Positions 56,993-64,000 of a DNA stretch of 64,000 nt are shown here, one piece after another. The position numbers and the translations under genes are program-made. Positions within the stretch are counted from its first letter, which is position 1, and each line of letters starts with the position of its first letter. This stretch comes from a bacterium (GTDB lineage Bacteria > Myxococcota_A > Bradymonadia > UBA7976 > UBA1532): the NCBI GenBank assembly GCA_030427205.1, contig JAUHXC010000032.1, positions 54,771 through 118,770 of the forward strand. Reading direction: 5' to 3'. The notes under the pieces are model-generated. The model was not told the origin of the DNA. It did not search any database and saw only the letters and a program-made list of their open reading frames with translations.

Positions 56993-59900
56993 TCAGACTC
57001 TTTCCATACCGCGGGCCTTCGGCTCGAGACCTCGAGCGAGCACCGTCTCCGAGTCATACAGAGCGCCTCTGAGGTCCGCTCCGCGAAGGTCAACCTGAAC
57101 GAGGTACGCTCCGCGAAGATCCGCGCTCCTGAGATCTGCGCCTTGGAGGTTCGCTGCCTTAAGATTCGCCCGGCAAAGGTGTGCCCCGCGCAACCGTGCC
57201 CCGCGGAGATCCGCCCGACGGAGATCTGTCCCTCGCAGGTCTGCACCAAAGAGGTCGGCCCTCCGCAGATCCGCCGCGCGTGGGTGCGCCCCACGCAGGT
57301 GCGCTCCCCGCAAGTTTGCTCCTTGGAGGTCAGCCCCTTCTAGGTACGCACCCTGTAGGTCAACTCCCTGGAGATCCGCCCAACGAAGACGCGCCTCTTG
57401 GAGATAGGCTCCTTGCAGAAACGCAGATATGAGGTTCGCCTTTCGTAGGTCTGCCCGACGGAGGTCCGCGCCGAAAAGATCTACCCGTCGCAGGTTGGCT
57501 TCACGGAGATCCGCCCCGAAGAGTTCCGCGCCGAACAGATCTGATGACAACAGGGAGATCTCAGACAACGGCAACCAAACCAGATGCTTATGAACTTCGG
57601 GCGTCCGGTGCTCCACGCGCTGCCCTCGCAACCGGCCTAGCCAAGATCCAAAGGCACCTGCCCCGGGGTGTGCTATGGGTGTGAACTCCTCCGTCAGGCG
57701 CGCGCACGCCGATGCAACCATGAGGAGGGCCCTGCCAGCGTATCGGACGTGCTTCAACGCGTGACTAATGCGTATGCCGGCAGGGAGACCAGCCGTCGGA
57801 AAGTCATCTCCCAACACACCGCTGATGAGATCCCCAATAAGAACCTGATAGGCACGCACGCGAGCCGAGTCGCGCTTATGCAGGCTACGCAGCGCATCAT
57901 GCAGGAACTCGAACACGTTACGTTCTATGCTCGCCGGACCAAAGAACAGGGCCCACGCAGTGAGGCGCCGCTCAAGTGACCAGCCACGACGGCTGTTGGC
58001 CTCATACGCCTGAGTCTCAGCGAGTAGGTCGTCCAGGAAGGCAACTATCTCTCCAGCAACTAGGTACTCGGCGAAGCTCTGGTGGGTGAACTCGTAGGTT
58101 GGATCAGCCCTGTAACTGTCGGCGTGTTCACGGAAGTAGAATGCCGCCACGAGTCGGCTAATAGCTTCCTCAGAACCGTGCCGAAGCAAATCCATCTTGC
58201 GCAGCAGGCCTTCGCCAACGCGGGCCTCAATCGACGACATGGCTGCGGTCCGACCTTCTCCATGCCATGCAGTTACAGCGATAGCACGGAGAAAAGCGTG
58301 GTAGTCACCAAAGTCAACCTTCTCGAGTGGCTTCAGGCGGGCAGTCTTGGTCTCGGGGTCAGCGGACGCATGAACTCGGTCAAAGACTTGGCGAACAAGG
58401 TCATCGTAGATATCGGTGAGGGTCGTCTCTGGGTTCGAGAAATCGACCCGCCCGCGATCGAGCGCGATGGCGACGAGGTAGTTGAGCAGCGGCTCGGCGG
58501 TCAGTTCGCCGATGCGGCCCCGCTTCAGCACATCGGGCAGTTTGTCATAGTCGCGCCCAGTGCACGCTGCATAGGCCGCCCACCACCCGTCGCGCTGATC
58601 GGCCGCGAGACGACCTGCATGGTCGGACAGCCCTTTCTTATCATCGTCTGAGACGAGGTAAGGCAAGAGAGTCAATCGCTGCCAACGCTTGAACTGCGAC
58701 CCAAGCCCCTGGACCATGACCTCCCGACCCAGCAGCAACGCTCGAGCCCGTTGGATATCGCGGTTGTGATCCTTCAGTAGCCCCGACACCCGCTCGACCA
58801 GCCGCAGCACGGCGTCCTTGCCCACCGAACCCCGGATCGACAGCTCATCCAAGCCATCGAAGATGAGCAGCAGCGGCCCGGCGTCGGGATGCTCGAACAC
58901 ATCGTGTCGCAGCCCGACCTTGCGGCCGAAGCGGTTCACCGCGGTCTCCAGGTCGTCCCCGATCTCGAAGTGGTGCAACTCGATGAGCAGCGCTCTCTCG
59001 CCAACCGCCGCGCGGCGGGCGGCGATGACCTTGGCCAACGAACTCTTACCCGCGCCCGGCCCACCGCTAATGACCCGCAGGGCATCTCGCTTGTCAGCCG
59101 CGTCGAGCCATCCATTGATGGCATCCATAGCATCGACCACAAGCCGCCGTGCCTTCGGCTCCCCTCGACGCGGAGGCGCGCGACGGGGGCTGTCGAGCAA
59201 GTAGTCTTCGAGCGCGTCATCGTCGCCCTCGCTGTCCTTGATCCGCTCGAACCGCCACGCCCGCAGCCGCTGATACACCTGCATCAACGAGAAGCTGTCG
59301 GCGAACAGCGGCTGGTGCGGTTGGCGCATCAGCCACGCCCGATAGCGCCGCCAATCCCGCGCGCGCTGCTCGATGCCGGTCACCGGGCTCTGGATGGCCT
59401 CCCAGATCGGCGCGTAGTCATCGGCGTGCTTGCGATACTCCCGCGCCAGCGCGGCGGCGTAGTACGGGCCCAGACGCTCGGCGATGGTCTCGGCGCGCCG
59501 CGGCTCCTGCCACAAACCGCGCGGATCGTCGCGGCGACCGTGGGCTCGCAGCCACGCGGTCAACCCCGGCTTGATCTCGGCCAACGCCGGCAATGACTGC
59601 GGACGCTCGAAGAAGTCGGTGTCCAGCACCAGATCGACCATCAGCGCCTGCGCATCGAGCGCCGGCGGATCTGCCTCGGGGATCGGGCCCAGGTGCGAGC
59701 GGTGGTCGTCGATCAGATCGAGCACCGCCTGCCCCAGCGAGCGGCCCACCAGCGTGGCCGCCTTGCGCCGCGCCGGCTCGATGACCTGCACCGCTTGCGC
59801 CGCCGCCACCGCGTCTTCGATGACACCGATGACATTGCCCCGGGCGACCTTGACCCCGGCCTTGACCGCCGCCTTGAGCAGCCCGCGGAGGTCGATCTTC

Positions 59901-60379
59901 ACCGGCCAGCGCAGCCACGAGGTCTTCGCCGGCAGATCCACCGGCTCGTCGGGCAACTCGAAGAGCGCGGTCCGCCAGTCGAGCAGGTCGGCGCCGTGCA
60001 CGTCGAAGTCGCGCAGCGTGCCCGGCTCGAGCCACAGCACCAACTGAAGGTCGCGGCGATCGATGAGGCCACGGCGCGTATTGAGCGACGTCACGATGTC
60101 CCGCCGCTGCGCGGATGTCAGCGCCTCGAAGCCGCGGATCAGCGTCACGGCCTCGCCGTCGGCGGCGTAGGGATCGGCCTCCCGGTCGGCGCCGAGGTCG
60201 AGGGTCCTCACCGCTCGGGCTTCGGGCACCGTCAACGCGAGCAGGTCGCTGAACGTCTGCCCCACCGCCTCCCAGCGGCCGACGACGACCACGACCGCCA
60301 TGCCCGCCTCGTGGCCGCCAAGGTGGATCGACAGCTCCTGGCGGATCCGCTGCCAGCGGGCCTCGATACGCGCGCTCAT
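56993..60379 (-). CDS. NACHT-type STAND NTPase with C-terminal pentapeptide repeats
   Basis: 1128 residues. The N-terminal ~430 residues are not a family I can name: an alpha/beta domain (about 25-145) is followed by a helical region. The NTPase core begins near 410: Walker A GGPGAGKSS (439-447), Walker B LLLIFDGLDE (503-512), then a helical/winged-helix part with FTHQSFAEYLVAGEIV near 760. From about 946 to 1108 lie roughly 32 pentapeptide repeats of the A(D/N)LRG type, forming a right-handed beta-helix. The architecture fits bacterial NACHT immune sensors. The 4-nt overlap with the AAA+ gene couples the pair. GC content drops sharply 3' of about 58850. Confidence 0.87.
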   Translation of the reverse strand: MSARIEARWQRIRQELSIHLGGHEAGMAVVVVVGRWEAVGQTFSDLLALTVPEARAVRTLDLGADREADPYAADGEAVTLIRGFEALTSAQRRDIVTSLNTRRGLIDRRDLQLVLWLEPGTLRDFDVHGADLLDWRTALFELPDEPVDLPAKTSWLRWPVKIDLRGLLKAAVKAGVKVARGNVIGVIEDAVAAAQAVQVIEPARRKAATLVGRSLGQAVLDLIDDHRSHLGPIPEADPPALDAQALMVDLVLDTDFFERPQSLPALAEIKPGLTAWLRAHGRRDDPRGLWQEPRRAETIAERLGPYYAAALAREYRKHADDYAPIWEAIQSPVTGIEQRARDWRRYRAWLMRQPHQPLFADSFSLMQVYQRLRAWRFERIKDSEGDDDALEDYLLDSPRRAPPRRGEPKARRLVVDAMDAINGWLDAADKRDALRVISGGPGAGKSSLAKVIAARRAAVGERALLIELHHFEIGDDLETAVNRFGRKVGLRHDVFEHPDAGPLLLIFDGLDELSIRGSVGKDAVLRLVERVSGLLKDHNRDIQRARALLLGREVMVQGLGSQFKRWQRLTLLPYLVSDDDKKGLSDHAGRLAADQRDGWWAAYAACTGRDYDKLPDVLKRGRIGELTAEPLLNYLVAIALDRGRVDFSNPETTLTDIYDDLVRQVFDRVHASADPETKTARLKPLEKVDFGDYHAFLRAIAVTAWHGEGRTAAMSSIEARVGEGLLRKMDLLRHGSEEAISRLVAAFYFREHADSYRADPTYEFTHQSFAEYLVAGEIVAFLDDLLAETQAYEANSRRGWSLERRLTAWALFFGPASIERNVFEFLHDALRSLHKRDSARVRAYQVLIGDLISGVLGDDFPTAGLPAGIRISHALKHVRYAGRALLMVASACARLTEEFTPIAHPGAGAFGSWLGRLRGQRVEHRTPEVHKHLVWLPLSEISLLSSDLFGAELFGADLREANLRRVDLFGADLRRADLRKANLISAFLQGAYLQEARLRWADLQGVDLQGAYLEGADLQGANLRGAHLRGAHPRAADLRRADLFGADLRGTDLRRADLRGARLRGAHLCRANLKAANLQGADLRSADLRGAYLVQVDLRGADLRGALYDSETVLARGLEPKARGMERV

Positions 60380-61794
60380 CCGGCGGCTCCGCTGTCGAGC
60401 CGCTTCAGCAGCAAGGCGTGAGGGTAATACCAGGGGTGATGGTTGGAATACATCAGCACATGGTTGCGCGCGACGAGGTCGAGCGTCGCGTCGCCGCCGC
60501 TGAGATCGGTCCGGTAACGCACCTCGCGCAGCGTATCGATCGCCTCGGCGGTGAGCATGACCTCCCGCTGACGCCGCGCCACCTCGACCGCCCGCGCGGC
60601 GTGGCTGTCGTCGACGATGGCGCTGCGATCGACCATGGCGTTGAGGCAGGCTTCGCGCACCAGCGCGAGGTAGTCGCGGATGACACCGCCGCTCATCGAC
60701 GCGAGCAGATGGCGGGCGTCGTCGGTGAAGAGATGCCCCGCGCCCGACCAGCCAGCCGTCAAGGCATGCGATGGCTCCAGCCAGCCGAGCGCCTTGGCGA
60801 CCGCGCCGAGGCGGCTGTCGAGGATCTCGTTCATCTTGGCGACGCCATCCGCGTCGGGCGCCGAGGGGTCTTTCGTCTGCCAGACCCGCACATGGTACAG
60901 GTGGTAGATGCCGTCATAGCCGAACTGGGTCAGCGCCGGCGCGCGGTCGCCTTGCAGGCTCGTCGGCCCGGCGATGACCATCGGGCACGCCAGCGACAGC
61001 AAGAGATACTGCCGCGTGAGCAGGTCCATCGCGCTGTCGCTGTCGCCGATCTTGTCGGTCTCGTCGATCAACAGCAGCGGCAGCCGCCCCTTCGCCCGAT
61101 AGACCGCCTCGATGAGCCGGTTGACCGCGTCGACGAGCGCCCGGCTCTCGGCGGGGCGGGCGCCGCCGCCCATGATGCCGCCCATGTCGACCCGGGCCGA
61201 GACCGAGCCCGCGGTGCGGGCGACGAGATCGACGGCGGCGCTCAGCGCGCCCAACGACGGGTCGATGAGCGTCGTGCCGAAGAGCGCCAGCCCCCGCATC
61301 AGCTGCCCGATGTCGAGCTGTACGCGGTCGTCGGCGCGGCGGGCGAGCCCCCGCGCCGCGCTCTCGATCGCCTGCAGCTCCGCCGTGACGTCCAGATCCC
61401 AGACCTCCTGCGCAGTCCGGGCGATGGCCAGCCCGCACAGCAGCGCGAGGCCCTCGCAGGTGATGCCGCGCAGGCCCAGCTTGTCGTAGCCGCTGCCGAT
61501 GGTATCGAGGCCGACGACGAGGAAGTCGCCGCCCAGCCGCTGCCCCAGCCGGGCGAGCTCGGTGCTCTTGCCGGTGCCCATGCTGCCGAAGAGCAGCATC
61601 TTGGGGTTCTCGTCGCCGACGAGCTTCAGGCGGGTGACCATCTGCTCGGTGGGGCGGTAGGCCGCGTCCACGTCGTCCCGCTCGACGGCGAGCGTCTCGA
61701 TCTGCTCGCCCTGCAGCGGCGCCGGCTTGCAGATGCCCCGCAGCGTCTTGAAAGCGGTGGCCGCCAGATCGGCGCCGATGTCGGGTGCGCTCAT
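60376..61794 (-). CDS. AAA+-type P-loop ATPase, partner of NACHT gene
   Basis: 472 residues from the ATG at 61794. The frame stays open upstream to 62622 through the 42-bp repeat array, but that part is a low-complexity Arg/Ser/Ala translation. Walker A FGSMGTGKS (69-77), Walker B LPLLLIDETDK (238-248) with a sensor-like Asp/Ser-rich stretch after it, and C-terminal helices ending YPHALLLKRLDSG. It resembles regulatory AAA+ ATPases that pair with effectors in defence systems. The stop overlaps the NACHT start (ATGA). Role in nucleotide-dependent control of its partner is inferred. Confidence 0.82.
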   Translation of the reverse strand: MSAPDIGADLAATAFKTLRGICKPAPLQGEQIETLAVERDDVDAAYRPTEQMVTRLKLVGDENPKMLLFGSMGTGKSTELARLGQRLGGDFLVVGLDTIGSGYDKLGLRGITCEGLALLCGLAIARTAQEVWDLDVTAELQAIESAARGLARRADDRVQLDIGQLMRGLALFGTTLIDPSLGALSAAVDLVARTAGSVSARVDMGGIMGGGARPAESRALVDAVNRLIEAVYRAKGRLPLLLIDETDKIGDSDSAMDLLTRQYLLLSLACPMVIAGPTSLQGDRAPALTQFGYDGIYHLYHVRVWQTKDPSAPDADGVAKMNEILDSRLGAVAKALGWLEPSHALTAGWSGAGHLFTDDARHLLASMSGGVIRDYLALVREACLNAMVDRSAIVDDSHAARAVEVARRQREVMLTAEAIDTLREVRYRTDLSGGDATLDLVARNHVLMYSNHHPWYYPHALLLKRLDSGAAG

Positions 61795-61877
61795 GCCGGC
61801 GATGATGCCCCAGCGCGGGCGGCATATCCACCTCGCCCGGCGTGGGCCGGGCCGCGGTGACCCGGCGGGCAGATCGG

Positions 61878-62556
61878 CCACGCGTTCGCCGTCGCTCGCT
61901 CGACCCCGAGCGCGATCCCGCAGACGTTCGGCGGCAGATGCCGGGTCACCCAGCGATTCTCGCGGCGCTTGCCGGCGTGAGGCTCGACCACCGAGCGGTC
62001 TCTGCGAAGCTTCGCCCCGTTTTCTCGTGCCCCCAGCCGCATCGGCACCCGTTCGCGCCCGCTCGCCGGTCCGCCGAGCCCGTCGGGCGAAGCTTCGCCG
62101 CTCAACGCTGGGGCACCGAGCCCCTACGCGCGAAGTTTCACCGCCTCGCGAGCGCCCATCAAGCCGCCGAGCGCGAAGCTTCGCCGAGAAGCAAAGCGCC
62201 ACAGGCGCCGAAGCAACGCCGGATCCGTCGAATCGAGCGAGCAGGAGGCCGTGAAGCTTCGCCCGATCGCCCTCGGATACCGAGCAAGGAGGCGCGAAGT
62301 TTCGCCGAACGCGCTCGATCGTCGAGCATTCCGCGCGAAGCGGTGGCGGCCACCTGTCGATGACGAGCATTTCGCGCGAAGCGGTGCCGGATTCGCTCGG
62401 GGGTCGAGCCTCACGCCGGCAAGCGCCGCCAGAACCGCTGGGTGACCCAGCATCGGCCGGCGAACGCCTCGTTGATCGCGCTCGGGGGTCGAGCGTCGTG
62501 GGCGAAGCTTCGCCGCGCGCGCCGGGCGGCCGAGCCTCGGCCCGCGAAGCTGCGCC
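61878..62556. repeat. Array of about 17 degenerate 42-bp units with palindromes
   Basis: The core GCGAAGCTTCGCC (best at 62004, 62087, 62173, 62502; variants at 61878, 61920, 61962, 62045, 62130, 62208, 62251, 62294, 62335, 62376, 62418, 62460, 62544) recurs every 41-43 bp, with one 35-bp step. Many units also hold GCTCG-N5-CGAGC between cores. The 12-bp palindrome GCGAAGCTTCGC is intact in five copies and decayed in others. The array fills almost the whole gap between the AAA+ gene and the upstream lipoprotein gene. 42 bp equals both 14 codons and four helical turns. Confidence 0.85.
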
Positions 62557-62584
62557 CGCGACGCCGCGCCCGCGACGCCGCGCC

Positions 62585-63727
62585 TCAGCCCTTCTCGGCG
62601 ATCGACGGCGGCGGGCCGTCATGGCCCGGCTGACCGGCCTGGCCCTGCTGCCCGTGCTGACCCGACTGCCCCTGCTGACCGCCGCTGAACGTATTGCCGC
62701 CGCTGCCGCCGTGGCCCGCCACCCCGCCGCCGCCGCCGGCCCCGGCGCGGCTCTCCAGCGTGATGAGCTTCATATGCGCCGCCGCCGCGGCGGTATGCAC
62801 CAGCGTGATCTGCCCGCCGTCGCCGCCGTTGCCCCCATTCCCGCCGTTGCCACCCGGCCCGCCGTCGCCGCCGTCGCCGGCCGGATCGCCCGTCCCGCCG
62901 CCGCCGCCGCTGCCGCCGCCGCCGCCGTTGCCGCCCGAGCCGCCGCGCCCGCCGTTGGCCTTGACCGTCAGCCGCCCGCCCGCCGGGTCGACGACGTACA
63001 CCCGGGTCGCGCCCGCGGCCGAGACCTCGACCTGCAGCAGCTCCCCTGCCCCGCCGGGCGCCGGCATCATGCTGACCGCCACCTGCACCGCCGGCGCGCT
63101 CTGCCCGTCGCCGCCGTCGGCCCCGTCGCCGCCGCGCCCGCCGACGCCGCCGTGTCCACCCGGCTTGGCGTACGACGGCGAGCTCTGCTCGTCTTTGCCG
63201 CGCTTGCCGCTCTGCCCCACCGCGCCCATCTGGCCGTCGCGCCCCGGCGCGCCGCGGAAGTCGGCGACGAAGGCGCAGGCGTAGGTCACCGGCACCTCGA
63301 CCTCGGCGGTCTTGTCCGGGTGGGCGACCGCGGTGATGCGCACCGTCGCCTTCTGGCTCAGCGTGGCCCGCGGATCATCGGTCAGCGTGAAGATCCCATG
63401 GGCGTCCACCTGCCCCGCGTCGCTCTCGAAGCGGAAGCTGTCGAACGCGAGCTTGCCGCCGCCGGCGCCCTCGGTGATCAGCGGCGGCTCGTCGACCAGC
63501 GTCGCGGTCACCACCAGCGACACCCGCGCGCCGGGGCAGACGGCCTGCGCGCCGTCGAGCGCGCCGGCGATCGACTCGACCCGCTTGCCTTCGAGATCGG
63601 TCTTCAGGCCCAGCGCCTTGTGGATCGATCCGCAGCCGCCGAGCGTCGCGCCCAGCAAGAGCGCCGCGCCGAGCCCCGGGGCCGCGCGCCGCCAACCGTT
63701 CGTCTTCCGAATCACTGACCCGAGCAT
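62585..63727 (-). CDS. Collagen-like Gly-rich lipoprotein
   Basis: 380 residues from the ATG at 63727 with AAGGAG upstream. Signal peptide with lipobox LGATLGGC; a beta-sandwich-like part (about 35-145) with VSLVVTATLVDEPPLI; then Gly-rich segments with GxxGxx and GNGG patterns (about 155-215 and 255-330), interrupted by one folded segment (VQVAVSMMPAPGGAGELLQV). The Gln/Gly tail ends PPPSIAEKG. It lies upstream of the repeat array on the same strand as the AAA+/NACHT pair. Probably surface-exposed. Confidence 0.8.
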   Translation of the reverse strand: MLGSVIRKTNGWRRAAPGLGAALLLGATLGGCGSIHKALGLKTDLEGKRVESIAGALDGAQAVCPGARVSLVVTATLVDEPPLITEGAGGGKLAFDSFRFESDAGQVDAHGIFTLTDDPRATLSQKATVRITAVAHPDKTAEVEVPVTYACAFVADFRGAPGRDGQMGAVGQSGKRGKDEQSSPSYAKPGGHGGVGGRGGDGADGGDGQSAPAVQVAVSMMPAPGGAGELLQVEVSAAGATRVYVVDPAGGRLTVKANGGRGGSGGNGGGGGSGGGGGTGDPAGDGGDGGPGGNGGNGGNGGDGGQITLVHTAAAAAHMKLITLESRAGAGGGGGVAGHGGSGGNTFSGGQQGQSGQHGQQGQAGQPGHDGPPPSIAEKG

Positions 63728-63806
63728 CGCTGTCTCCTTCGCCGTGCGCGTATGCCGGAGCGGCATAGACCAGGGCCGGTGGAGATGCAACGGTCGCGCG
63801 GCGGCC

Positions 63807-64000
63807 TCAGCCCCGACGGCGCAGACCCACGAGGGCCAGCAGAGCCAGCCACCACGAGCCGGCGGGGGCGCTCCCGGGCGCGGCGCTGCAGCCGCCGTCT
63901 TCACCGGGCGGGCAGTGACGCAGGCGCTCGACGGTCGGGGCCTCGTCTTCGATGAGGATCGCGCACTTCTCCTCGGGCGTGCGCACCTCGAAGGGTCGAT
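63807..64000 (-). CDS. Fragment of a surface protein with MYXO-CTERM-like sorting tail
   Basis: Only the last 63 codons are in the window; the gene continues past the right edge. The end reads Gly-Gly-Cys, a Ser/Ala/Pro-rich spacer, the hydrophobic stretch SWWLALLALVGL and RRRG before the stop. This is the tripartite pattern of the MYXO-CTERM anchor found in Myxococcota, in which an invariant Cys is processed and attached to the surface. The upstream part (EEKCAILIEDEAPTVERL) is too short to identify. Confidence 0.7.
   Translation of the reverse strand, partial: RPFEVRTPEEKCAILIEDEAPTVERLRHCPPGEDGGCSAAPGSAPAGSWWLALLALVGLRRRG

Noticed and set aside
61878..62556. CRISPR array
   Set aside because: The conserved core is only ~13 bp and degenerate, the intervening sequences are themselves similar (GCTCG...CGAGC) rather than unique spacers, and no cas gene is present.
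61795..62622. N-terminal extension of the AAA+ protein through the repeat array
   Set aside because: The frame is open, but so are other frames on both strands; the translation is low-complexity Arg/Ser/Ala, and the ATG at 61794 gives a normal start for the folded protein.

Overview
The window is high-GC DNA (roughly 70% or more in most genes) from a Gram-negative bacterium, most likely a member of the Myxococcota. The evidence is a truncated gene at the right edge ending in a MYXO-CTERM-like sorting tail (Cys, hydrophobic helix, Arg cluster), a large lipoprotein with 19 myxobacterial-style CDDGN...GDGC repeats, a MopE-like CNGxDDDCDG protein, an ElbD-type ether-lipid megaenzyme, and many GTG starts and ATGA/GTGA stop-start overlaps. 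No rRNA, tRNA, IS element or CRISPR array was found.

Layout. 1-7784 (minus): a complete TonB2/TtpC-type energy-transduction operon, TonB receptor > DUF3450 > large ExbB > ExbB > ExbD > TonB > TPR lipoprotein. 8041-10865: an LpoA-like lipoprotein convergently overlapping a PP-loop asparagine-synthase-like gene. 10962-15254 (plus): a lipoprotein, then a tightly coupled set of ECF sigma factor, anti-sigma-like membrane protein with a periplasmic CBM48-type domain, an outer-membrane barrel carrying a second CBM48-type domain, and a secreted Gly-Asn repeat protein. 15264-18888: two uncharacterised acidic or small proteins and a MopE-like Gly-rich lipoprotein. 18889-20561: a gene-free stretch with many perfect hairpins. 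20562-26217 (minus): five overlapping or closely spaced genes for two related unknown proteins, a PaaK-like adenylation/radical SAM fusion, a stand-alone radical SAM enzyme and an exported PPP phosphatase; this is the most unfamiliar metabolic cassette here. 26499-29975 (plus): sulfite/nitrite reductase with its usual DUF2849 and DUF934 partners, then a TauD-like dioxygenase. 29976-32651: OmpA lipoprotein, baeRF protein and a divergent small stress-like protein. 32748-43675 (plus): epoxide-hydrolase-like enzyme, YdjM-like membrane hydrolase, Tex with an RG-rich tail, a giant polytopic membrane protein and a CAP-domain protein. 43699-48981: the Cys-rich repeat lipoprotein and, divergent from it across an AT-rich promoter region, a dihaem oxidoreductase with a structured leader.

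49040-56697: an ElbD-like five-domain enzyme (reductase, acyl ligase, ACP, acyltransferase, SCP2) with a downstream NAD-dependent epimerase/dehydratase and a divergent ThDP-dependent lyase, probably ether-lipid or fatty-alcohol metabolism. 56993-61794 (minus): an AAA+ ATPase translationally coupled to a NACHT NTPase with about 32 C-terminal pentapeptide repeats. The NACHT gene has an abrupt fall in GC content after its NTPase core, and upstream of the pair lies an array of about 17 degenerate units of 42 bp, each holding two inverted repeats. This pair plus array is the best candidate for an undescribed, probably immune, system. 62585-64000: a collagen-like lipoprotein and the MYXO-CTERM gene.
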